A stretch of DNA of 64,000 nt. It comes from an uncultured Bacteroidia bacterium (GTDB lineage Bacteria; Bacteroidota; Bacteroidia; Bacteroidales; F082). Numbering within the stretch: position 1 is the stretch's first letter; each line of letters starts with the position of its first letter. The translations under genes were made by a program, and so were the position numbers. Below are positions 43,861 to 53,100 of the stretch, in pieces. The stretch covers positions 1,377-65,376 of the forward strand of contig CADCGK010000007.1 in the NCBI GenBank assembly GCA_902800965.1. Direction: 5' to 3'. Under the pieces are notes generated by a model, which was not told where the DNA came from, made no database searches, and saw only the letters and a program-made list of their open reading frames with translations.

Positions 43861-44474
43861 TCAATCCGAAACTGACAGCCTACGTCGAGCGGGAAATCAT
43901 CCCCCGCTACGATCACTTCGACCAAGCACACCGTCGCGACCATGTCCTCATGGTCATACAGCAAAGCATGGACATTGCGTCAAACCTTGACGTCAACATG
44001 GATATGGTGTATGCCATCGCAGCCTACCACGACACGGGACTCTGCGAAGGCCGCGAACTCCATCACGTGGTGTCGGCACGTATCATCAAAGAGGATGAAA
44101 AACTACGCGAATGGTTTACCGAAGAACAGATCCAGACCATGGCCGATGCTGCCGAAGACCATCGCGCTTCGGCAAAACAAGCGCCCAGGACCATCTACGG
44201 CCGTATCGTGGCCGAGGCCGACCGCTTCATCGATCCCATGACCATCGCCCAGCGAACCATACAATACGGACTGGACCACTATCCCGAACTCAGCCATGAG
44301 GAGCAATACCAGCGAATGGTAACCCATCTAAAAGAAAAATATGGCCGCAACGGCTATCTCAAGCTGTGGTTCCCCGATTCACCCAACGCCCAGAGACTGG
44401 AACAGCTGCGCAAGATGATCGACGACGATCATTGCCTTGCACAGCTGTTCGAGGATTATTTCAAGAATCTTTAA
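43857..44474 (+). CDS. HD-domain phosphohydrolase
   Basis: 205 residues. The HD signature is HRRDHVLMVIQQ then AIAAYHDTG and DHRAS, with GRIVAEADRFIDPMTIAQRT. Metal-dependent phosphohydrolase; likely nucleotide-type substrate, unknown. Its ATG overlaps the barrel gene's stop, so it belongs to the DUF2147-barrel operon. The end overlaps the convergent SDR gene by 14 bp. Confidence 0.88.
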   Translation: MINPKLTAYVEREIIPRYDHFDQAHRRDHVLMVIQQSMDIASNLDVNMDMVYAIAAYHDTGLCEGRELHHVVSARIIKEDEKLREWFTEEQIQTMADAAEDHRASAKQAPRTIYGRIVAEADRFIDPMTIAQRTIQYGLDHYPELSHEEQYQRMVTHLKEKYGRNGYLKLWFPDSPNAQRLEQLRKMIDDDHCLAQLFEDYFKNL

Positions 44475-45303
44475 CTTTGACCTTTCCCAACTTCCTCATC
44501 ATGGCGTCCCACCAACGGGCAGGCATGATTTGGTGGAAGAACACACCCGAAAAAGAGTATAATCCAACACGATAGCAGACGCGAGGATGACGACGGTTGA
44601 CGGCACGGCTGATAGCTCGTGTGACAACATCGGGTGATGACAGCATCTTGCTGTGATAATACCATGTCATGGTATTGGCCCAATTGTTCCCGGTAGCTTC
44701 ATAGGCAGTGCCTTCCGACGATTCCTTCAGGTTCTTCGCTGCGATGATGCCCCAGTCCGTCTTGATGGCACCCGGCTCGATCTTCACCACGTCGATGCCA
44801 AAAGGCTTCACCTCCATGCGAAGCGCGTCGCTGAAGGCTTCCACCGCATATTTCGTGACGTTATACCAGCCACCGAGATAGATCACCATCTTGCCAGCAA
44901 TCGACGAGGTGTTGATGATCCGGCCACTCCCCTGCGCTCGCATGATGGGCAAGACCAGCTGCGTGAGACGGGCCAGTCCAAACACGTTCACCTCCACTTG
45001 ACGTCTGGCCTCTTCAAGACTCACGTTCTCAATGGCACCAAAATAACCATAGCCAGCATTGTTGACGAGCACGTCAACACGTCCCTCGGCTTGAAAGACG
45101 GCCTCAACGCCCTGCTTCATCGAGTCTTCATCGGTGACATCCATCTTTAAAATGTTCACGCCAAATTCCTTAAGAGGCTCCATGCGTTCCACCCTGCGAG
45201 CGGCAGCATACACATGGTGTCCTTGCTTGGCAAGCGTCTCAGCAGCTCCATAGCCAATGCCACTGCTGGCACCTATAATCAGTATGACTTTTGCATTTTT
45301 CAT
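44461..45303 (-). CDS. Short-chain dehydrogenase/reductase
   Basis: About 280 residues from MKNAKVILIIGASSGIGYGA. Rossmann motif GASSGIGYG, NNAGYG, catalytic Ser in INTSSIAGK and YxxxK in YNVTKYAVEAFS. SDRs of this classical type reduce carbonyl groups with NAD(P)H; the substrate is not predictable. An alternate start eight codons upstream lies in a poor context. Divergent from the CVYGPP lipoprotein. Confidence 0.9.
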   Translation of the reverse strand: MKNAKVILIIGASSGIGYGAAETLAKQGHHVYAAARRVERMEPLKEFGVNILKMDVTDEDSMKQGVEAVFQAEGRVDVLVNNAGYGYFGAIENVSLEEARRQVEVNVFGLARLTQLVLPIMRAQGSGRIINTSSIAGKMVIYLGGWYNVTKYAVEAFSDALRMEVKPFGIDVVKIEPGAIKTDWGIIAAKNLKESSEGTAYEATGNNWANTMTWYYHSKMLSSPDVVTRAISRAVNRRHPRVCYRVGLYSFSGVFFHQIMPARWWDAMMRKLGKVKVKDS

Positions 45304-45411
45304 AGAACAAAGATACAAATTTTTCATTTCGGCATCGTTTTTGGAAAAAAAACACTATATTTGTAGCTTTGAAAAACCGATAAAACAGCATATCAATAAA
45401 ACCTTCATATC

Positions 45412-46020
45412 ATGAAAAAAGTCGTCAGAACCGTTTGGATCAGCCTTCTCTCAGGATTGGCATTCCTGGTAGCCTGCACCTGTCAGAACAAGCTTACCAG
45501 GGCGGAAAAGAAACAACTGAAACAAGAGCGCGCTGTCATCATGGAACAAATCGAGGCCGCAAAGCAGGATGCCATTGTGTTCAGCGAAGCCGAGAAGGTG
45601 ATGGCCGCCAAACAAAACGAGTTGGCATATCGTTCTCGCTTGGGCGAGATCAACACCCTCCTCGGGGACAAGCAAGCCATCCTTGACAACGATAATGAGA
45701 TAGGGAAAATCAATCATGAGATCGACTCATTGAAACAAGTCATCCAAGCTTCCATACCACCTTGCGTCTATGGACCTCCGACGAGTGACCCCACTTATCA
45801 AGAATACATGATGAAGCACCGCCGTAACGACCTCATGGATCAGCTTGAACAATTGGAGAAAGCTATCAAGAGACGCGAAGGCGCCTGTGTCTATGGCTCG
45901 CCAGAAGTGATCCAAAGATACGGCGAAGAGACCAGGCGTCTCAGAAGCGAGGCTGAATCCATCCGTCAACAAATTGAAGAAATCGACAAAGAGTTGAACA
46001 AGGATTTGCAAGATGAGTGA
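45412..46020 (+). CDS. Coiled-coil lipoprotein with CVYGPP motifs, partner of radical SAM enzyme
   Basis: 202 residues. Lipoprotein signal (MKKVVRTVWISLLSGLAFLV, then AC). Two helical coiled-coil segments (about 28-110 and 140-200) are separated by IPPCVYGPPTSDPTYQEY; a second motif, GACVYGSPEVIQRYGEE, follows. The signal and the PPCVYGPP motif recur in the small protein at 25026. The gene overlaps the radical SAM gene by 8 bp. I infer that the Cys-Val-Tyr-Gly-Pro-Pro segments are modified by that enzyme. From memory, this matches the TIGR04134-type lipoprotein next to a TIGR04133-type radical SAM protein. A -7-like TATATTTG lies at 45356-45363. Confidence 0.8.
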   Translation: MKKVVRTVWISLLSGLAFLVACTCQNKLTRAEKKQLKQERAVIMEQIEAAKQDAIVFSEAEKVMAAKQNELAYRSRLGEINTLLGDKQAILDNDNEIGKINHEIDSLKQVIQASIPPCVYGPPTSDPTYQEYMMKHRRNDLMDQLEQLEKAIKRREGACVYGSPEVIQRYGEETRRLRSEAESIRQQIEEIDKELNKDLQDE

Positions 46021-47092
46021 TAAACTCGGCTTTTACAAGAAGCTCCTGCTCGAAATCAACCATAACGTCCTGCTGAACCGCATCGACCAGCACGAGCTGC
46101 ACCAGTTGTTTTGGGAATGCACCCTGCGTTGCAATCTAAACTGCCGCCATTGTGGCAGCGACTGCCGCATGCTTTCAGAACAGGACGACATGCCTTTCGC
46201 CGACTTTGCCAAGGTGCTCGACGAGATTCGCGAGCACATGGACCCCTCCAAGGTGATGGTGATCACCACAGGTGGTGAGCCCACGGTACGCCGTGACTTA
46301 GCCGAATGCGGCAGAGAGATCACCAAACGAGGCTTCGTATGGGGTATGGTCAGCAACGGCATGCTACTCACTCCCGAGAAGCTTAATGAGTTCGTAGAGG
46401 CTGGCTTGAAATCCATCGCAGTCAGCTTCGACGGCTTCGAGGAAGACCACAACTGGATGCGCGGCAACCCTAACAGCTTCAAGAACGTGCTGGTCGCGGT
46501 CGAAGCGCTGAAACAGCATCCTTCCCTCACTTGGGATGTCATCACCTGCGTCAACCAACGCACCATACAATACCTGCCAAAATTCCGCGACTACCTGTTT
46601 TCATTGGGCATCCGCCGCTGGCGACTGTTCACCGTGTTCCCCTTTGGCCGTGCTGCCAACGACCCCGACCTGAAACTCTCCAACAAACAATTTGTCGAGA
46701 TGATGGAGTTCATCAAGCAGACCCGTCAGCAGGGCATCATCCGTGCCGACTATGGCTGTGACGGCTTCCTCGGCAAATACGAAGGCGAGGTCCGCAACCA
46801 CTTCTACTCTTGCAGCGCCGGCATCAACGTGGCATCAGTGCTTGCCGACGGCTCCATCTCCGGCTGCCTCAGCATCCGTAGCGACTACCACCAAGGCAAC
46901 ATCTATAAGGACAGCTTCTGGGATGTCTGGACCAACAAGTTCAACGTCTATCGTGACCGTAAATGGATGAAGACCGACGACTGTGCCAAATGCAAGATGT
47001 GGCGCTATTGCCAAGGCAACGGCTTCCACCTGCGCGACGGCAACGGCAAGCTGCAGGTTTGCCAGTACAAGATGATTAAGAGTGAGGAGTGA
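46013..47092 (+). CDS. Radical SAM/SPASM enzyme acting with a CVYGPP lipoprotein
   Basis: 359 residues. The radical SAM cluster motif is CTLRCNLNCRHC with the CxxxCxxC cysteines in CNLNCRHC; GGEPTVRRDL follows. The C-terminal SPASM-like region has the further cysteines: YSCSAGINVASVLADGSISG then CLSI and DDCAKCKMWRYCQGNGFHLR to VCQYK, likely binding auxiliary Fe-S clusters. Such enzymes modify peptide or protein side chains, by crosslinks or epimerisation; the reaction here is unknown. The 8-bp overlap with the lipoprotein gene argues that it is the substrate. The stop codon lies in a TGAGGAG heptamer tract, which also shapes the last residues (KSEE). Confidence 0.88.
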   Translation: MSDKLGFYKKLLLEINHNVLLNRIDQHELHQLFWECTLRCNLNCRHCGSDCRMLSEQDDMPFADFAKVLDEIREHMDPSKVMVITTGGEPTVRRDLAECGREITKRGFVWGMVSNGMLLTPEKLNEFVEAGLKSIAVSFDGFEEDHNWMRGNPNSFKNVLVAVEALKQHPSLTWDVITCVNQRTIQYLPKFRDYLFSLGIRRWRLFTVFPFGRAANDPDLKLSNKQFVEMMEFIKQTRQQGIIRADYGCDGFLGKYEGEVRNHFYSCSAGINVASVLADGSISGCLSIRSDYHQGNIYKDSFWDVWTNKFNVYRDRKWMKTDDCAKCKMWRYCQGNGFHLRDGNGKLQVCQYKMIKSEE

Positions 47093-47113
47093 GGAGTTAG
47101 GAGTTAGGAGGAG
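47081..47113. repeat. Heptamer tract at the end of the radical SAM gene
   Basis: GTGAGGA twice, GTTAGGA twice, then GGAG; covers the last codons and stop of the radical SAM gene. Confidence 0.88.
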
Positions 47114-47140
47114 TTTTCAATTTTTAAAAAAGTCTTTTTA

Positions 47141-47176
47141 TTCTGATTATTATTTTCTATTTTTGCCTAATCAGAA
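47141..47176 (+). promoter_or_regulatory. Inverted repeat around the -7 box of the glucan synthase gene
   Basis: TTCTGATTA (47141-47149) and TAATCAGAA (47168-47176) flank TATTTTTG (47158-47165), a -7 box 21 bases before the ATG. There is no clear -33 match. The arms could be an operator or a 5'-UTR stem. Confidence 0.45.
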
Positions 47177-47185
47177 TTCCTTCTT

Positions 47186-50100
47186 ATGAAAAAGACTTAC
47201 AAAACCTTCAAGGATAGCGTCAAGACCATTACCGATTATTATCTGTTACTCGTCGAAGAGACTAAGTCACAACGCCTCGTGGGCAGTACCAACGAGTGGG
47301 TCCTTGACAATTATTATATGATCAGTGAGCAGGAAAAAGTGCTGAAGATCGACCTGCAAAGCAAAGATTTCAAGAGGTTGGAAGGGCCTCGCATGGACTA
47401 TCTGGAGCAGCTGATACACGATTTCCTGATCCGCTGCCATTATCAGTTCGACAAAGGCATGCTTTTCAACCACCTGCTTCAGGTGCAGGAAGATAAGCAG
47501 GACTACCTCTCCTACCCCGAGGTCTGCGCCCTGCTCCCGTTGATGAAGTGCATCCTGCTGAAAGACCTGGCGATGCTGTGCCGACAGCTGAAGTCCGAAA
47601 ACGCCTACCACTACTCTCCCACCGACCGCGCCCAGGCCGACATGGAGAAGCTAGACTTGGCCGCCCGTCAGAACCTAATGATGATGAACCTCTTCAACTC
47701 CCTGAAGAAGATGACCAAGCTCCCCGTGTCGGAACTCATCGACAGCGTGAGCTATTCCGAGAAGATGCTCAAGGAAGAGAAGGCAGGCATGTACGACCAA
47801 ATGTACGATCGCACCAAGGACGACTACCGCGCCATGATCACCCGACTCTGCAAGAAACGCAAAGTCAAAGAGCACGACCTCGTGAAGGAACTGGTGGCAA
47901 AAGCCGACGAAAAAGGCGAACATGTGGGCTGGCAGCTCTTCCCGCCTAAGAAATGGAACGCCCGCGCCCATTGGTATGTATGGATCGTGGTGCTGGCTTC
48001 GCTAGGCTTGGCCTTCGGCTTCGCCTATTGGGCCTTCGGACTCGGCTCCACTCGCGACATCTGGTTCACCATCATCCTCACCATCTTGATGTGGGTGCCA
48101 ATGAGCCAGATCATCATCGACCTCTTCAACCAGCTGCTTTATAAGATACACAAGCCTGTCAACACCTTTAAAATTAAATTCAAGGACGGCTTGATCCCTA
48201 AGGAATACGCCACCATGGTCATCATGCCGACCATCTTGAAGAACAAGGCCAGGACCGTCGAGCTGCTGGAACAGCTGGAGGTTTACTATCTCTCCAACAT
48301 CAACCGCGCCAGTGAGGGACAGCGTCTGGAGAGCCGTCCCCAGAACCTCTTCTACACCCTCATCGGCGATGCCGCCGCAGGTCCCAACGAAGACATGCCT
48401 TGGGATAACGAGGTGGTGGAAGCCGGTCTGGCGAAAGTCAAGGAACTCAACGAGAAATACGGCGCTCCCATCTTCAACTTCGTGTATAGAAGACGTGCCT
48501 GGAGCGACGGCGAGAACTGCTGGCTGGGCCACGAGCGCAAACGTGGCGCCATCTTGCATTTCAACGACTTGGTCTTGGGCAACACCAGCGAAGCCGACAA
48601 GCAGAAACGCTTCCGCTGCGAGACCATCAGCGCCTGGCAGCAGCTGGCTGTTCCGGAAATCCAGTTCATCATCACCTTGGACACCGACACCGAGTTAGTG
48701 CTTTATTCCGCACAGAAGCTCATCGGCGCCATGGCACATCCGCTGAACCGCGCCCAGCTGTCGCCCGACGGCAAACGCGTCAACGCCGGCTATGGCATCA
48801 TGCAACCCCGCGTCAACGTCGATGTGGAAGTCACCAACAAGAGCCGTTACGCCCAGCTCTTCGCCGGTCTGGGCGGCCTCGACGTCTATACTACCGCCTC
48901 GTTCGAGCTGTATCAGGACATCTTCAACGAAGGCTCCTTCTGCGGCAAGGGCATCTACGACCTGAAGGTCTTCCAAAAAGTGCTGAAAGGCACCTTCCCC
49001 GAGAACCTCATCCTCAGCCACGACCTCATCGAGGGATGCCACATCCGCTGCGGTCTCATCAACGACCTGGAGCTGTTCGACGACAACCCGTCCAACTACA
49101 TCGACGACGCCAAACGTCACCACCGTTGGACCCGCGGCGACTGGCAGATCATCGGATGGCTGCGTAACAAGGTACGCAACGAGAAAGGCGAGAAAGTCAA
49201 GAACCAAGTCAACACCATCGGCCGCTGGAAGATCTTCGACAACCTGCGCCGCTCCGTCTTGAGCCTCGCCCTGATGGTCGTCATCATCTTCGGCTTCGCT
49301 ATTCAACTCCTCACTCCCAACTCCTCACTCCTCACTATCTCCCCCTTCTGGTACGTGCTCATCGCCCTGATCGCCGTCGCCAGCCCCATCGTGTTCTTCA
49401 TCCTAGGACAAATCACCAAGCTGCCCAGCTTCGGCAAACGATACCACTACTACGCCACCTTGATGCGCGGTTTCCGAGTGATCATCTACCGTTCCTTCGT
49501 CCAGTTCGCCTTGCTGCCCAAGGAAGCATGGATGTACACTGACGCCTTGATTCGCGCCTGTTATCGCCTGTGGTTCAGCCACAAGAACCTCCTCAACTGG
49601 ATTACCAGCGACGAAGCCGCCAAGAGCACCAAAGGCACCCTCGGCGACTATATCGGCAAGTTCTGGTTCAACTATGTCGCCTCCGCCATCTTGATTGCCT
49701 TGTACATCCTCAGTCCAGGCAGCGTCCTCGCCCTGATTGCCTTGATATTCTGCGTCGTGGCCTGGTGTGGCGCTCCTTTCCTGATGTTCTGGCTCGGCAA
49801 GAAGTTCCCGCAGGACAAGAAGAACCTTAACGCCAGCGAGATGGAAGAAATCAAGCAGTTGGCCAAGGACACATGGCATTTCTTCGACCAACAGATCACG
49901 GCGGAGACGAATTATCTCATCCCCGACAACTACCAGATGAACCGAGAGAAGAAGGCTGACTACAAGACCTCCCCGACCAATATCGGCTACTCCATCACCT
50001 CCATCATCTCCGCATCGGAGCTGGGCTTCATCACCCAAGAAGAGGCCGTGGATCGCCTCGGGCATGTCATCGACACCGTCGAAAACCTGGAGAAATGGAA

Positions 50101-53100
50101 CGGTCACCTCTTCAACTGGTACCACGTCAACACGCTCAAGGCACTGCCTAACTTCTTCATCTCCACCTGCGACAGCGGCAACTTCGTAGCTTGTCTCTAT
50201 ACCTTGAAAGGATATTTGTTAGAAGTCAGTAGTCAGAAGAAAGAAGAAAGAAGTTTGATTGAGAGGGTTCAGAAGTTGATCGAGGAGACGGACTTCTCCA
50301 AGCTGTATAACCCAGAACTGGACGTGTTCAGCATCGGCTACGACTATGGCGCCCATGCCCTCCTTCCCTACCATTACAACAACTTCGCCTCGGAGGCACG
50401 ACTCACTAGCTTCCTTACCATCTCACAAGGCGACGCTCCTTACAAGCACTGGTTCTGTCTCGACAAGACCCTGGTCCAATACAAGGGCTACAAGGGTGTG
50501 GCATCGTGGTATGGCACCCTCTTCGAGTACTTCATGCCGCTCATCTTCCTGCCCACCTACAAGCACACTCTCATGGACGAGACCTATAGCTTCGCCGTGA
50601 GGGCACAGAAGGCGTTTATTAAGAATTTAGAAGGAAGAAGCAAGAAGCAAGAATTGCCGTGGGGTATTTCTGAGACAGCCTATAACGAGTTGGACGATGC
50701 CCAGAACTATAAGTACCACGCCTTCGGTGTGCCGTACCTCAAGTTCCAGAACACCACGCCCGACCGCATCGTCATCTCGCCTTACAGCTCCCTGTTGACC
50801 ATAAGCGTCAACGACAAGGCGGTGTACGACAACCTGCAGCGGTTCAAGAAACTCAACATGTACGACGACATGGGCTTCTACGAGAGCTATGACGAGGACG
50901 ACCATGTGCCGGTGCTGGCCCATTACGCCCACCACCAAGGTATGATCTTGGCCTCACTCGCCAACTACCTCGGCGGCCACTGCCTGCAACACTACTTCAT
51001 GCAAGAGCCCGTCTTCAAGTCCATGGAGACCCTGTTGAAGGAAAAGGCCCAGGTGCAGCCTTACATCGACCTGAAAGTCACGCAGTACAAGCGTTACCAA
51101 TACTCCAAGGTGCAGACCGAAAGCGATGCCCGCGACTACGACGGCATCGCCAATGTGCCCGAGATCGGCGTCGTCAGCAACGGCCTCTACACCGTGCTGC
51201 TGAACGACCGCGGTTCGGGATTCTCGCGCTATCGTAACATCCTCATCAACCGTTACAGGAAGATCACCGCCGACCATCACGGCACCTATCTATATATTAG
51301 GAACCTGCGCAACGACAAGCTCTGGTGCAACACCTATTCCCCACTCGACGTGATGCCGTCGCAATATCGCGTGAGTTTCGCATCCGACAAGGTGAGCTTC
51401 ATGCGTGTGGATGACGAGATCGAGACCAAGACCGAGGTCACCGTCGTCAAGGATTACTTTGCCGAGATCCGCCGTTTTACCTTCACCAACACTGGTGACA
51501 TGGACGTCGATCTGGAGATCACCAGCTACGGTGAAGTCGTCATGGCACCGCGTGAGGCAGATGCGGCGCACCGCGTGTTCAACGGCATGAAGATCCTCAG
51601 CGAATACGACAACGAGCATGAGGCCCTGATCTTCAGCAAGCCTTCGCAAGACAAGCAAGACGTTTACTACTATGTACTCCACAAGCTCTTCGTCGACCAG
51701 CCGGAGTTTACCAACGAGAAGGCCAACTCCAGCCTGGTCAACTCCAACCTGGTGGAATACGAGACGTCCAGGATGAAGTTCCTCGGCCGTGGCGGTAGCA
51801 TACGTCATGCCCACGTCATCGACAACCACCGCACCTTGAGCAACACCGTCGGCACCACCCTCGACCCGATCATGAGCATGCGACGTCGTATCCATATCCC
51901 GGCAGGCAAAGCCGTCTCGGCCTTCATCATCACCGGCTTCGCCAAAGCCAAGGAACAGCTGTACCAACTGGCAGAGCAATACCGCAATTCGGTGGATATC
52001 GAGGATGCCTTCAAGAAATCATCGGTCTTCAACAACATGCGTACAGGCATGTCCCTGCTGAAAGGCTCGCAGATGCGTCTCTACAACAGCATCTCGAAAT
52101 ACATCCTCCAGACGGCCACCTTCGGCGACCAGCGTCAGGAGTTACTCGCCAAGAACACCCTCTCGCAAAGCGGTCTGTGGCGCTTCGGCATCAGCGGCGA
52201 CCATGCCATCGTCCTCATGGAGATCGACGACATCAACAAGTCGGGATTCGCCAAGGAGATGCTACGCGCCTTCGAATACTACAAGGTACACGGCATGGTG
52301 CTCGACCTCGTCTTCATCAACGACGTGCCGGGCAACGACCACGACGGCCTCACCCACTTCATCCGCAACATGGCCAACACCGAGCATCTGTGGGCTACCC
52401 ATGAGCAAACAGGCCAGGTGTTCATCCTCAACGGCAACGAGATCAGCGAGGAAGAACGTATCCTGCTCCGAACCGTTGCACGCATCGTCTTCAACAACCA
52501 CGAGCGTATCGAGCAACAGCTGCAACGGCTGGAGACCGTCAACCAGAAGTACCAAGACAAGGTAGAGTATCCCGTCATGAAACCCAGCGCCCAGTTCCAC
52601 GTGTGGAGCTCGCTCGACTTCTACAATCAATACGGTGGCTTTGACCGCAACGGGTGCGACTATGTGGTGACCAACACCAACACCCCGATGCCATGGATCA
52701 ACGTCATCGCCAACCCGCGCTTCGGATGCATCGTCAGCTCCACCATGGCAGGCTTCACCTTCGCCCATAACGCCCAGCAGTTCAAGCTCACGGGCTGGAG
52801 CAACGATATCGTCCGCGACAATGCCTCCGAGATGCTGCTCATCAACAAGAAGCAGTTCATTCCCGCCACAGCACGTCATGGACAAGGCTTCTCCGCCTTC
52901 GACGCACAATACGACGAAATCGACGTCAAAGTCCGTGTATTCGTCGCCATGGAACGACTTGAGAAATACTATCAGATCAAGCTTGACAACAAGACCAACG
53001 AAGACCTCGACATACAACTCGACATGGTCTATAAACTCGTGTTGGGCAACACAGAGGAGAAGACGGCACGTTACCTCTACTCAGAATGGGATGAGGCTTC

